Source of the DNA: an uncultured Flammeovirgaceae bacterium
Lineage (GTDB): Bacteria > Bacteroidota > Bacteroidia > Cytophagales > Cyclobacteriaceae
DNA length: 64,000 bases
Assembly (NCBI GenBank): GCA_937883755.1
Contig: CAKZYA010000034.1
Span: 1-64,000 of the forward strand
Direction of reading: 5' to 3'
Below the pieces are notes generated by a model. The model worked only from the letters and a program-made list of their open reading frames with translations. It was not told the origin of the DNA and did not search any database. The translations under genes were made by a program, and so were the position numbers. Shown here piece by piece: positions 56,207 to 64,000 of the stretch; the first letter of the stretch is position 1, and each line of letters begins with the position of its first letter.

Positions 56207-57069
56207 AAATACTGGGTTGGTTATTAGGGTTATTAATGCTCATTACGGGCATCGATGATATTGCTACAATTAATCGGCTGAAAAAACAGGCGGAAGACGC
56301 TTATCAGAGTGGGGATTATGCCCAGGCAGTTCAGTACTATCAGGTGTTAGTAGATTCTATGCAGGTGCAGGATGAGCGAGTACGCTTAAATCTGGCGCAT
56401 GCTCAGTTGCACGCCGGAGATACCACCACTGCTCAGCAACAATACAGTCGATTAATGAATGCTGAAAGTGCCAGTATCAAGTCCGTAGCATACCAGCAGT
56501 TAGGAAATATTACTACCCAGCAACAGCAGTACGACAATGCTCTGGCAATGTATAAGGAGTCACTCAAGGCAAACCCCACCAATGAAGATGCCCGCTATAA
56601 CTACGAACTGGTTAAAAAGCTAAAAAAAGAACAAGAGCAGCAGCAACAGCAGCAATCAGATGATAACCAAGAGCAGTCTGATGAGCAGAAGGATCAGGAG
56701 CAACAAAATCAAGAACAGAACCAGGAGCAATCAGAGCAGCAACAAGATCAGGAGGGTGAGTCTACTGACGAACAAAACCAGGATCAACAACAGAGCGATT
56801 CAGAACAGCAGGAAGGTGATCAGCAACAATCTGAAGAAAGTGAGCCACAGGAGCAGAATACCGAACAGGGTGAAGAGCAAAGCGAAGGTGAGAAAAGTGA
56901 GGAGGAAATGTCCAACTCGCCTTTATCAGAACGCCTAGAAGAGATGAATATCAGTGAAGAAAAAGCCCGAATGATTTTGGAAGCTATGCGGAACAATGAA
57001 ATGCAGTACATTCAGCAGAACCGCCGAAAACCTACCAAACCCAAAGACCGTTCTAAACCTGATTGGTAA
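56203..57069 (+). CDS. batC: BatC-like TPR protein with Gln/Glu-rich C-terminus
   Basis: 288 aa. N-terminal hydrophobic signal/anchor (about 3-20), then about three TPR repeats (residues about 30-135; AEDAYQSGDYAQAVQYYQVL, LGNITTQQQQYDNALAMYKE, PTNEDARYNYELVKKL). A stretch of about 95 residues is almost only Gln, Glu, Asp, Ser and Asn (about 145-240), followed by a short conserved tail (RLEEMNISEEKARMILEAM) that is basic at its end. TPRs suggest complex assembly with BatB, to which it is translationally coupled by a 4-nt overlap. Confidence 0.85.
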   Translation: MKILGWLLGLLMLITGIDDIATINRLKKQAEDAYQSGDYAQAVQYYQVLVDSMQVQDERVRLNLAHAQLHAGDTTTAQQQYSRLMNAESASIKSVAYQQLGNITTQQQQYDNALAMYKESLKANPTNEDARYNYELVKKLKKEQEQQQQQQSDDNQEQSDEQKDQEQQNQEQNQEQSEQQQDQEGESTDEQNQDQQQSDSEQQEGDQQQSEESEPQEQNTEQGEEQSEGEKSEEEMSNSPLSERLEEMNISEEKARMILEAMRNNEMQYIQQNRRKPTKPKDRSKPDW

Positions 57070-57083
57070 TACATATGGAGACG

Positions 57084-57158
57084 GGAAACCGGAGTCCGAA
57101 GACCGGAAGAGGACAAGAATATAGTTATCCGGCCTCCAGACTCCGGTCTTCGGTTTCC
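57084..57158. repeat. intergenic GGAAACCGGAGTC-type inverted repeat
   Basis: GGAAACCGGAGTCCGAAGAC (from 57084) faces GACTCCGGTCTTCGGTTTCC (57139-57158). Both arms are made of the same words (GGAAACCG, GAGTC, GAAGACCGG) in different order, so several alternative hairpins can form. Probably a terminator/stability element and a dispersed intergenic repeat type. Confidence 0.5.
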
Positions 57159-57177
57159 GCTTTAACCCAAAAACACT

Positions 57178-58356
57178 ATGAATACCGTATATATTGTTTC
57201 GGCTGTACGTACTCCTATTGGCTCATTCGGAGGTAGTCTATCCAGCATAAGTGCCACTGCGTTAGGAACAGCAGCTATCAAGGGAGCACTTCAGACTGCA
57301 CAAGTTTCTGCTAACCAAGTAGAAGAGGCACTAATGGGAAATGTAGTATCGGCTAATCTGGGGCAGGCTCCAGCTCGACAGGCTGCCTTGGGTGCGGGAA
57401 TTCCTAATACTGTGCCTTGTACTACTGTAAACAAAGTTTGTGCCTCAGGAATGAAAGCCGCTATGCTGGGTGCTCAGGCTATCATGCTAGGGCAAACTGA
57501 TATTATCGTGGCTGGTGGTATGGAAAGTATGTCGAACATTCCTTACTACTTACCAAAAGCCCGCTTTGGCTACAAATATGGTGGTGGAGAATTAGTGGAT
57601 GGATTAGAGAAAGATGGTCTGTTTGAGGTATACAATGGTTTTGCTATGGGTAACTGTGCCGACAATACTGCTAAAGAGATGAATATCTCTCGCGAAGTGC
57701 AGGATGCGTATGCTATTGAGTCGTACCAACGAGTAGCTCAAGCAGCGGAGGTGGGTTATCTGCAACCTGAGATTATTCCGGTAGAAGTCCCTCAGCGTAA
57801 AGGTGAGCCACTACTTATCCAGGAGGATGAAGAGTACAAGCGAGTAAATTTCGATAAAATCCCAACTCTTCGTCCGGTGTTTAGTAAGGAAGGAACAGTT
57901 ACGGCAGCTAATGCTTCTACTATCAATGATGGGGCTGCTGCTATGGTCTTGGTGAGTGAGAAAAAAGTAAAAGAGCTAGGACTGAAGCCAATTGCCAAAA
58001 TTCTTGGATTTGCCGACGCTGCTCAAGACCCGCTCTGGTTCACTACTGCTCCGGCCCTGGCCATTCCTAAAGCCATGAAGCAAGCGGGAGTTAACCCTGG
58101 AGACGTAGACTATTACGAAATCAACGAAGCGTTCTCAATAGTAGCCATTGCTAATAATCAAAAACTAGAACTTAATCCTAACCAAGTAAATGTCTTTGGT
58201 GGAGCCGTAGCCTTGGGGCATCCGCTCGGCTGCTCAGGGGCACGTATTGTTACTACTCTGTGTAATGTACTTCGGCAAAAAGATGCTACCATTGGGGTAG
58301 CGGGTATTTGTAATGGTGGCGGTGGAGCTTCGGCAATGGTGATAGAACGGGCATAA
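57178..58356 (+). CDS. acetyl-CoA C-acetyltransferase (thiolase)
   Basis: 392 aa, normal thiolase II length. Nucleophile Cys88 (NKVCASGMKA), NEAF motif, GHPLGCSGAR with the active-site His, and second catalytic Cys378 (GICNGGGGA). It condenses or cleaves acetyl-CoA/acetoacetyl-CoA in the cytoplasm. It has its own 5' hairpin region and no other pathway gene beside it, so biosynthetic or degradative use is not decided. Confidence 0.95.
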   Translation: MNTVYIVSAVRTPIGSFGGSLSSISATALGTAAIKGALQTAQVSANQVEEALMGNVVSANLGQAPARQAALGAGIPNTVPCTTVNKVCASGMKAAMLGAQAIMLGQTDIIVAGGMESMSNIPYYLPKARFGYKYGGGELVDGLEKDGLFEVYNGFAMGNCADNTAKEMNISREVQDAYAIESYQRVAQAAEVGYLQPEIIPVEVPQRKGEPLLIQEDEEYKRVNFDKIPTLRPVFSKEGTVTAANASTINDGAAAMVLVSEKKVKELGLKPIAKILGFADAAQDPLWFTTAPALAIPKAMKQAGVNPGDVDYYEINEAFSIVAIANNQKLELNPNQVNVFGGAVALGHPLGCSGARIVTTLCNVLRQKDATIGVAGICNGGGGASAMVIERA

Positions 58357-58457
58357 TCCCCCTAAATAGTACATTGTAAGAGCAAGAATTGAGTTAAATA
58401 TCTATTTCCTGGTATATTCGGTAGATTCGTATTCTAATCAATATACTTGTTAAGACT

Positions 58458-58865
58458 ATGAATCTAGTAGATTTTATGCGAGACGTATCAGAAGACCTGG
58501 AAGGTCAGTTCTCTGAGTACGATGAAAATACTTCGGTAATTGTAGTCCCTCTTGGGAAAGGCCGTTTCCAGGCAGTACAGGGTAAAGTACAAGAAGTGGA
58601 TATCCAGGGGACTAAAACCATTTCATTTGTTTCTAAGGTATGTCCTTTCTATCGCCAGATGGATTTGGTAGACTTTATGGAAGAAAACAAAAAAATGTTG
58701 TTCTCTCGATTTATAGTAGAAGATAACTTCATTAAGGTTGAAGCTTCCGTTTTTTTAGAGTTTGTCAGCGAGCAAAACAAGGAATATCTACAAAATGCTA
58801 TCTGCGAAGTAGCCGAAGTAGCTGATAAATGGGAGCATAAGCTTACCGGGCTAGACGTTTTCTAA
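58458..58865 (+). CDS. small acidic protein, possibly YbjN/type III chaperone-like fold
   Basis: 135 aa, no signal peptide or membrane segment. Begins MNLVDFMRDVSEDLEGQF; the phrase LVDFM recurs at about 72. Alternating strands and helices (TSVIVVPLGKGRFQAVQGKV, MLFSRFIVEDNFIKVEASVF) suggest the small alpha/beta fold of YbjN or T3S-chaperone-like proteins. The family is not firmly recognised and no role is assigned. It lies directly upstream of rnpB. Confidence 0.6.
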   Translation: MNLVDFMRDVSEDLEGQFSEYDENTSVIVVPLGKGRFQAVQGKVQEVDIQGTKTISFVSKVCPFYRQMDLVDFMEENKKMLFSRFIVEDNFIKVEASVFLEFVSEQNKEYLQNAICEVAEVADKWEHKLTGLDVF

Positions 58866-58895
58866 AAAAAATCGTACAATTGTTACATAAACAAT

Positions 58896-59330
58896 AGCAA
58901 GCTGTCTTGTCGCGGAGTGTCTAGGCACTACGAGGAAAGTCCGGGCAGCATAGAACACCGTACTTCCTAACAGGAAGGGCTTGTCCCAGATTTGATCTGG
59001 GATTGAGTACAGAAAGTGCCACAGAAAACAAACCGCCTTCGTCTTGCCAAACTTGATTTGGGATCGCGAGGGTAAGGGTGAAAAGGTGTGGTAAGAGCGC
59101 ACCGCCCCGTGGGTGACCAAGGGGGCAGGGTAAACCTTACGGGCTGAAAGGTCAAATAAGTGCAGCAGACCAGCATAGCTGGACATAGGGTGGTTCGCCC
59201 TATTCTTTTTTAAAGAGGTTGTACGGGTAGACCGTTAGAAGTCTTGGGTGACTAAGACTCTAGATAAATGGCAAGAACCCTGATGCTGCTAAGGCATTAG
59301 GGATACAGAACCCGGCTTACAAGCTTGCTT
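58896..59330 (+). ncRNA. rnpB: RNase P RNA, bacterial type A
   Basis: All conserved cores are present: GAGGAAAGTCCGGGC (P4 5' half, about 58938), ACAGAAA (about 59009), AAGAGCGCACCG (about 59092), a GGTAAACC segment (about 59127), AGATAAATG (about 59261) and ACAGAACCCGGCTTA (about 59304). P1 is formed by AGCAAGCT (58896-58903) and AGCTTGCT (59322-59329), followed by a T-run terminator. It also has an extended P12-like arm around 58980-59060 with TTTGATCTGGGA/TTTGGGATC words. It processes tRNA 5' ends. Confidence 0.95.
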
Positions 59331-59351
59331 TTTTACTTGTACAACAATTGT

Positions 59352-60503
59352 ATGGCAAAGATTCTTATCATTGACGACGAAAAAGCGATCCGAGGATCGT
59401 TACGCGAAATTCTCGAGTACGAAAAATACCAGGTAGATGAAGCGATAGACGGGGAAGAAGGGCTTCAACTGTTAGCTAAGGGTGGTTATGATGTTGCTCT
59501 TTGCGACATTAAAATGCCCAAAATGGATGGTATCGAAGTACTGGAGAAAGCAATGCAGCAAGGCGTAGATACCCAGTTTATTATGGTGTCGGCACATGGC
59601 ACTATCGAGACTGCTGTAGAGGCTACCAAAATGGGTGCGTACGATTTCGTGCCGAAACCTCCTGATCTGAACCGCCTGCTAGTTACTATCAAAAATGCCC
59701 TTGACAAGTCAGAACTAGTAGAAGAAACCGTTAAGCTTCGGAAGAAAATATCTGGAGTAAGCGAAATTGTTGGCGAATCATCCGCTATTTCTGAAGTAAA
59801 AGAAACTATTACCCGAGTGGCTCCTACTGAAGCCCGAGTGCTGGTGACCGGGCCTAACGGTACTGGAAAAGAATTAGTGGCCAAGTGGTTACACGCTCAG
59901 AGTAATCGCGCTAAAGCTCCATTGATCGAACTCAACTGTGCTGCTATTCCTTCTGAACTAATTGAAAGCGAATTGTTTGGTCACGAGAAAGGCTCGTTTA
60001 CCTCAGCCATTAAGCAAAAGAAAGGAAAGTTTGAGCAAGCTAATGGTGGTACTCTTTTTCTAGATGAAATAGGCGATATGAGCTTATCTGCTCAGGCCAA
60101 AGTGCTACGGGCACTACAGGAGCATAAAATCACCCGGGTGGGTGGCGATAAAGCCATCAAAGTAGACGTGCGGGTGATTGCCGCTACCAATAAAGACCTG
60201 AAAAAAGAGATTGAAGAAAAGAATTTCCGAGAAGATTTATATCATCGGCTCAGTGTTATCCTCATCCATGTGCCCCCACTCAAAGATCGAAAAGACGATA
60301 TTCCGCTACTGGTGGATAAATTCCTACATGATATTGCCCAAGAATACAGCGCCCCCACTAAGAAAATCGCCTCGGATGCCATTGCTGCCCTACAAGAGCT
60401 AGAATGGACAGGTAATATTCGAGAGTTACACAATGTGGTAGAGCGACTGGTCATTATGTGCGATGCTGAAATTACGGCCTCCGATGTAAAGCGATTTACC
60501 TAA
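59352..60503 (+). CDS. NtrC-like response regulator (receiver + AAA+) lacking GAFTGA and DNA-binding domain
   Basis: 383 aa from the ATG at 59352; an open TTG at 59325 lies inside the rnpB 3' end and is rejected. Receiver domain (1-120) with phospho-acceptor Asp in CDIKMPKMDG. AAA+ domain (about 140-370) with Walker A GPNGTGKE, Walker B TLFLDEIGD and R-finger region FREDLYHRLSV. The sigma-54 contact loop, normally GAFTGA, reads GSFTSA. The protein ends at SDVKRFT with no FIS-type helix-turn-helix. It is therefore unlikely to be a classical sigma-54 activator. It stops 4 nt before the convergent DUF1080 gene. No histidine kinase is adjacent. Confidence 0.9.
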   Translation: MAKILIIDDEKAIRGSLREILEYEKYQVDEAIDGEEGLQLLAKGGYDVALCDIKMPKMDGIEVLEKAMQQGVDTQFIMVSAHGTIETAVEATKMGAYDFVPKPPDLNRLLVTIKNALDKSELVEETVKLRKKISGVSEIVGESSAISEVKETITRVAPTEARVLVTGPNGTGKELVAKWLHAQSNRAKAPLIELNCAAIPSELIESELFGHEKGSFTSAIKQKKGKFEQANGGTLFLDEIGDMSLSAQAKVLRALQEHKITRVGGDKAIKVDVRVIAATNKDLKKEIEEKNFREDLYHRLSVILIHVPPLKDRKDDIPLLVDKFLHDIAQEYSAPTKKIASDAIAALQELEWTGNIRELHNVVERLVIMCDAEITASDVKRFT

Positions 60504-60507
60504 ACGA

Positions 60508-61146
60508 CTAATCCGGCAACGCCTTCACCATAATATTTTTGTAGTACACTTTACTTTCAGGATCATGGCCCTGCAAGGCAAAAGTGCCTTGGTCTAAGTA
60601 ACGCTGGCTGCTTCCAGCATTTTCTTTCACATCCTTTGGCTCTACGTATTGAGTCACTACTTCACCATCTACTTTAATAGTAATCAAGCTATCTTGAACA
60701 ATGATATGTTGGGTAAACCATTCATTGTCATCAGCGGGAGCATCCCGAACGTCATCTACTCCATATAAGCTAGCAGTACGGCGCCAATCGGTATGGGAAT
60801 TGTTTACCTGTACTTCGTAGCCTTTATCGGGCCAGCCCTTTTTCTGGTATTCAGTATGAAAGTACATACCTGAGTTAGAGCCGGGCATGGTTTTCACATC
60901 GGCCTTGAACTCAAAGTTCTTAAATGTGTGATTATTAACATCGCCAATGTAGAAGAGGTGAGCTCGCGGGCCATCCACTACAATCATTCCATCTTCAATA
61001 CTAAATGTCTTAGGGTTTTCGCTAGCTTTCCAACCATCTAGACTTTTGCCATCAAATAAATTTTCCCAATCGCTTTGAGCTGAGACATTAAGATGAATAA
61101 CGAATAATAGAATGGTCATTAGGGTTGTTGAGGAGGTTCTTGTCAT
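60508..61146 (-). CDS. secreted DUF1080 (3-keto-disaccharide hydrolase-like) protein
   Basis: 212 aa. Signal peptide (about 1-24, ending NVSAQ). A concanavalin-like jelly roll of the DUF1080 type: WENLFDGKSLDGWK, NFEFKADVKTMPGSNSGMYF, GYEVQVNNSH, YVEPKDVKE, GTFALQGHDPESKVYYKNI. Family members bind or hydrolyse sugars, some as 3-keto-glycoside hydrolases. It is 20 bp downstream of the YedK-like gene on the same strand. Confidence 0.88.
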   Translation of the reverse strand: MTRTSSTTLMTILLFVIHLNVSAQSDWENLFDGKSLDGWKASENPKTFSIEDGMIVVDGPRAHLFYIGDVNNHTFKNFEFKADVKTMPGSNSGMYFHTEYQKKGWPDKGYEVQVNNSHTDWRRTASLYGVDDVRDAPADDNEWFTQHIIVQDSLITIKVDGEVVTQYVEPKDVKENAGSSQRYLDQGTFALQGHDPESKVYYKNIMVKALPD

Positions 61147-61166
61147 TACTTTAGATAATAAATAGT

Positions 61167-61826
61167 TTAGCTAATTGTTAAAGGTTCTATAAGTTCAGCA
61201 TCGTCATTCTGAACGTTATTCACTCGTTTGGAAACCAGATAGGCTTGTAGCTGATCATCTTCTAACGGACGAAGTATATCTTGTAGCCCTTCATCATCCT
61301 CAGTATCACTCAGCCAAAAGTCCCAAGCGGCCTCATCCAGAATCACTGGCATACGATCGTGAATATCTTTAATGGAAAAAGGGGCTTGGGTAGTGATAAC
61401 ACAATATTCAGGAGTTCCAGTAGCAGATAGTTCGCCAGGCATTTGCCAAATACCAGCAAAAACAAAAGGTGACTGATCTGTAAGTACAATTCGGTACGGC
61501 TCTTTGCCCTGGGGTGTTTTCTTCCATTCGTAGTAACCATCGGCCAATACCAAACAACGCTGCGAACGAAAGGCTCGTTTGAAAACACTTTTTTCATTTA
61601 CGGTTTCGGCTCGGGCATTAATCAGCCTCTGTCCCGGACTTTTCGCCCAAAACGGAATCATACCCCATTGGTAAAGGACAACTTGTCCGAGATACTGGTT
61701 GCTCACTACAGGTAAATGTTGCGAAGGAGCAGCGTTATAGTGGGGGGCAAAGTCAGGTGGAAGAGCCACATTCAGTTTCTCTATTAAACTTTCAATTTCA
61801 GGTCCAATGCTGTATCGGCCGCACAT
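61167..61826 (-). CDS. SOS response-associated peptidase, YedK/HMCES family
   Basis: 219 aa. The catalytic Cys2 immediately after Met (MCGRYSIG), plus WGMIPFWAK, LINARAETV, ADGYYEWKK and IHDRMPVIL, are the full SRAP signature (Cys, Asn, Glu, His). The protein crosslinks covalently to abasic sites in single-stranded DNA and protects them during replication. Normal length. Confidence 0.95.
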   Translation of the reverse strand: MCGRYSIGPEIESLIEKLNVALPPDFAPHYNAAPSQHLPVVSNQYLGQVVLYQWGMIPFWAKSPGQRLINARAETVNEKSVFKRAFRSQRCLVLADGYYEWKKTPQGKEPYRIVLTDQSPFVFAGIWQMPGELSATGTPEYCVITTQAPFSIKDIHDRMPVILDEAAWDFWLSDTEDDEGLQDILRPLEDDQLQAYLVSKRVNNVQNDDAELIEPLTIS

Positions 61827-61989
61827 AGGTTAAGATGTGTTTGTCTGGTAATTTAGGGAAAAATAGCCAACTAGCCTCTAAAAGTTTGAGTTTGCTCATA
61901 AAAGGAGGGGTTGGGCGCAAGGAGCTTAGGATTTCTGATCTCTGCGCTAAGTTCCTGATACCTTGCCACTAAACAATCGGAATATTTAA

Positions 61990-62020
61990 TTTGACATCTA
62001 CGGCAAATGTTCTAAATTTG
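61990..62020 (+). promoter_or_regulatory. consensus Bacteroidota promoter for rpsF-rpsR-rplI
   Basis: TTTG (61990-61993), exactly 19 nt, TAAATTTG (62013-62020): a perfect match to TTTG-N19-TAnnTTTG. The transcription start is expected near 62027, 15 bp before the rpsF ATG, giving a very short leader. This excludes the longer open frame starting at 61991. Confidence 0.8.
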
Positions 62021-62041
62021 CAGTCCTTTAATAAAACACGT

Positions 62042-62422
62042 ATGGAATTTAAGAAAAATTACGAGACAGTATTCATTTTGACTCCCGTTTTGTCTGATGA
62101 TCAGATGAAGGATACTGCGGCTAAGTTTTCTACTTTCTTGAAAGAACATGGCGCTGACGTCATTAATGAAGAAAGCTGGGGGCTAAAAAAGCTGGCTTAT
62201 CCTATCAACCACAAAACCACTGGGTTTTACCATCTTGCTGAGTTTGTGGCGGAACCATCACTAATTGATACGCTGGAAACTGAGTATCGCCGCGACGAAC
62301 GGGTAATGCGCTTCTTAACCGTTGCGCTTGATAAGCACGCTGTTGATTACAACGAGCGTCGCCGTCGGGGAGATTTTAGAAAGGATAAAAAGAAAAAAGC
62401 TAAGGAGGAAGCTAAAGCATGA
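62042..62422 (+). CDS. rpsF: 30S ribosomal protein S6
   Basis: 126 aa from the ATG at 62042 ([19 protein letters not shown]). Standard S6 features: [26 protein letters not shown] and [18 protein letters not shown], with a basic tail. The upstream in-frame start lies within the promoter. Its stop overlaps the rpsR start by 4 nt (ATGA). Confidence 0.97.
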   Translation: MEFKKNYETVFILTPVLSDDQMKDTAAKFSTFLKEHGADVINEESWGLKKLAYPINHKTTGFYHLAEFVAEPSLIDTLETEYRRDERVMRFLTVALDKHAVDYNERRRRGDFRKDKKKKAKEEAKA

Positions 62423-62676
62423 GCCTACAGAACGAACCCATCAACAGCGACCGTAAAGAACGTCGCGAGAAGTACTGCCGCTTTAAGAAAGCTGGTATCA
62501 ACTACATCGATTACAAAGATCCTGACTTCTTACTGAAGTTTGTGAACGATCAGGGTAAAATCTTGCCCCGTCGGATTACCGGAACCAGCCAGAAGTTTCA
62601 GCGCAAAGTTACCCAAGCGGTGAAGCGCGCTCGTCATCTGGCATTACTACCTTACGTAGCAGATTCATTAAAATAA
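62419..62676 (+). CDS. rpsR: 30S ribosomal protein S18
   Basis: 85 aa with the S18 core: [55 protein letters not shown]. It binds the S6 partner on the 30S platform; the genes are translationally coupled. Confidence 0.98.
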   Translation: MSLQNEPINSDRKERREKYCRFKKAGINYIDYKDPDFLLKFVNDQGKILPRRITGTSQKFQRKVTQAVKRARHLALLPYVADSLK

Positions 62677-62794
62677 TTTAACGGAGAAAGGACCGGATCG
62701 CCGGGCGAAACGGAATACGGAAAACGGAGTGCTAAACTCTACTTTCCCTTTTCCGCACTGCGGTGGCTCTATTCTCCCCTTTCCTTTAGAAACT

Positions 62795-63238
62795 ATGGAA
62801 ATTATACTTCGAGAAGATATTAAGGGATTAGGTTACAAGGACGATATTGTTACTGTGAAAGGTGGCTACGGTCGTAATTACTTAATTCCGCAAGGGCTAG
62901 CGATTATTGCGAGTCCTTCTAATAAGAAAATGATAGAAGAGAATATTCGGCAGGCATCCCACAAAGCAGAAAAAGTGAAGAAAGATGCTGAAGATTTGGC
63001 TGCTAAACTGGAGGGCGTAACATTAGAGCTTCCCGCTAAAGCCGGCGAAAGCGGAAAAATATTTGGAGCTGTTACTGTACTTCAGATTGCTGATGTACTC
63101 AAAGAAAAAGGCTTTGAAATTGACCGTCGTCGTATTTCGCTTAATCAAGATATAAAAACATTAGGAGAATACTCGGCTGAGGTTGATTTGCATAAGGAAG
63201 TAAAGCAAAACATCTCAATACAGGTAGTAGAAGCCTAA
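62795..63238 (+). CDS. rplI: 50S ribosomal protein L9
   Basis: 147 aa from the ATG at 62795 (MEIILREDIKGLGYKDD), the normal L9 start with VKGGYGRNYLIPQG. The connecting helix and C-terminal domain are complete (SGKIFGAVTVLQIADVLKEK, DRRRISLNQDIKTLGEY). The 118-bp spacer after rpsR holds only a weak CGGAAAA/TTTTCCG hairpin (62719-62756). Confidence 0.97.
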   Translation: MEIILREDIKGLGYKDDIVTVKGGYGRNYLIPQGLAIIASPSNKKMIEENIRQASHKAEKVKKDAEDLAAKLEGVTLELPAKAGESGKIFGAVTVLQIADVLKEKGFEIDRRRISLNQDIKTLGEYSAEVDLHKEVKQNISIQVVEA

Positions 63239-63259
63239 TCTCTTCGATCTTTTAGCATA

Positions 63260-63288
63260 AAAAGCCCTAATCATTTTAGGGCTTTTTT
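63260..63288 (+). terminator. intrinsic terminator after rplI
   Basis: AAAAGCCCTAA/TTAGGGCTTTT hairpin with a 5-7 nt loop and a run of T, 22 bp after the rplI stop. It ends the S6-S18-L9 operon. Confidence 0.85.
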
Positions 63289-63317
63289 CGTTAGTAGAGG
63301 GCAAGATTAGATTTTTT

Positions 63318-64000
63318 ATGTTCCGCACCCCGGTTGAAGTTGTTCCCCTTTCGCATCGTATCTCATTACATCAGCCTCTGTTATTGATAGGCTCTTGTTT
63401 CGCCCAATCAATGGGAGTGCGGTTAGATAAGAACAAATTCAATGCTTGTGTAAATCCGTTCGGAACAGTATACAATCCTGCTTCAGTATTTCAGCTACTG
63501 TCAGCTACTGTAAATCAATCCTTGCCCGAGGCAGCTACTTATCTAGTCAACAAAGAAGGTTATTTCAATTTCCAATTTCACTCTGATTTCAGTAGTGAGT
63601 CGAGAGAAGAATTAGAAGTTCGGATTGAAAAAGTGTTAGCAGACATTCGGGAATATTTAAGGAATAGCCGCTGGCTCATTATTACCTTAGGTTCCGCTTT
63701 TGGCTACGAGCTGCGGGAAAACGGACAGTTGGTGAGTAACTGCCATAAAATGCCAGCCCAGCTCTTCCGGCGAAAACTTCTTTCCATTGAAGAGATTACC
63801 ACTCAGTTTGATCAACTTTATCGGATTTTGCAAGCGTGGAACCCCCAGCTCAAGTATATTTTTACCGTGAGCCCAGTGCGCCATCTTCGCGATACACTAG
63901 TGCAAAACTCCGTAAGTAAATCGGTACTTCGGGTAGCTACGCACACTATTCAGGAAAGCTACCCAGATGATGTTTACTATTTTCCTAGCTATGAATTGTT
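63318..64000 (+). CDS. GSCFA-domain protein, N-terminal part (cut by window end)
   Basis: An open frame from the ATG at 63318 (MFRTPVEVVPLSHRISLHQP) runs without stop for 227 codons to the end of the window. LLIGSCFAQSMGVRL is the motif that names the family. WLIITLGSAFGYEL, CHKMP and YIFTVSPVRHLRD also match this SGNH-like hydrolase/transferase group. The Ser of GSCFA is the likely nucleophile. Substrate unknown. Confidence 0.9.
   Translation, partial: MFRTPVEVVPLSHRISLHQPLLLIGSCFAQSMGVRLDKNKFNACVNPFGTVYNPASVFQLLSATVNQSLPEAATYLVNKEGYFNFQFHSDFSSESREELEVRIEKVLADIREYLRNSRWLIITLGSAFGYELRENGQLVSNCHKMPAQLFRRKLLSIEEITTQFDQLYRILQAWNPQLKYIFTVSPVRHLRDTLVQNSVSKSVLRVATHTIQESYPDDVYYFPSYEL

Noticed and set aside
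58851-59186. 111-codon open frame on the minus strand
   Set aside because: It covers the conserved core of RNase P RNA and has no protein similarity I recognise.
59325-59351. Earlier TTG start for the response regulator
   Set aside because: It falls in the rnpB P1 stem/terminator; the ATG at 59352 begins a normal receiver domain.

Overview
The window comes from a Bacteroidota chromosome, most likely Cytophagales-like. It carries paired SusC/SusD transporters each with an ECF sigma factor and a FecR-type anti-sigma factor. It also carries type IX secretion C-terminal domains (CHU_C type and short 'sorting' type), Bat-type von Willebrand proteins, a GSCFA protein, and promoters of the Bacteroidota form TTTG-N19-TAnnTTTG. 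The number of sulfatases suggests a marine or alga-associated lifestyle; that is inference.

Layout. (1) 1-4800 is a mobile-element scrapyard: an apparently complete IS3-family element (168-1422, DD35E, with an A_AAA_AAG frameshift site); the remnant of a second IS3-family transposase beside it; a 5'-truncated, multiply broken group II intron reverse transcriptase/maturase on the minus strand with a recognisable domain V; and an intact serine recombinase with a nested palindrome in front of it. (2) 4881-7202 encodes a secreted FG-GAP/CHU_C protein. (3) 7611-18918 holds an unrecognised secreted coiled-coil/barrel-like protein and, diverging from it, a large secreted YD/RHS cassette: a 1144-aa shell-like protein, a LamG protein, and a 1412-aa RHS protein. 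The RHS protein ends in a variable domain with an HEEAH zinc-protease motif. An AT-rich gene overlapping its end by 26 nt encodes an exported protein, a candidate immunity factor. (4) 19707-50990 is a roughly 31-kb polysaccharide utilisation locus (PUL) built from two converging arms. The plus-strand arm is sigma/anti-sigma/SusC/SusD, then a GH74-like enzyme with golvesin-like modules, a sulfatase, a beta-helix/CBM60-like protein, GH130 and GH35. The minus-strand arm is sigma/anti-sigma/SusC/SusD, then a beta-lactamase-fold hydrolase, a GH5-like enzyme and a second sulfatase. The likely target is a sulfated, galactose- and mannose-containing glycan; this is inference. (5) 51393-54712 is a patchwork: a SnoaL-like/degenerate SDR pair, a beta-carbonic anhydrase followed by a truncated bestrophin, a short element with 23-bp inverted repeats, and an AT-rich two-gene unit (MazG-like protein plus stand-alone AcpS) that stops at tRNA-Pro. 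(6) 54838-64000 is conserved core: tRNA-Pro and tRNA-Ser, batB-batC, thiolase, RNase P RNA, a response regulator with a degenerate sigma-54 contact loop and no DNA-binding domain, a DUF1080 protein, a YedK/HMCES-type protein, rpsF-rpsR-rplI, and a GSCFA protein cut by the window end.

Most promising for novelty: the RHS/metalloprotease-like toxin with an exported neighbour inside a three-gene YD cassette; the MazG-like + AcpS pair at tRNA-Pro; and the divergent response regulator beside rnpB. All functional calls are family recognition by eye; no search was run.
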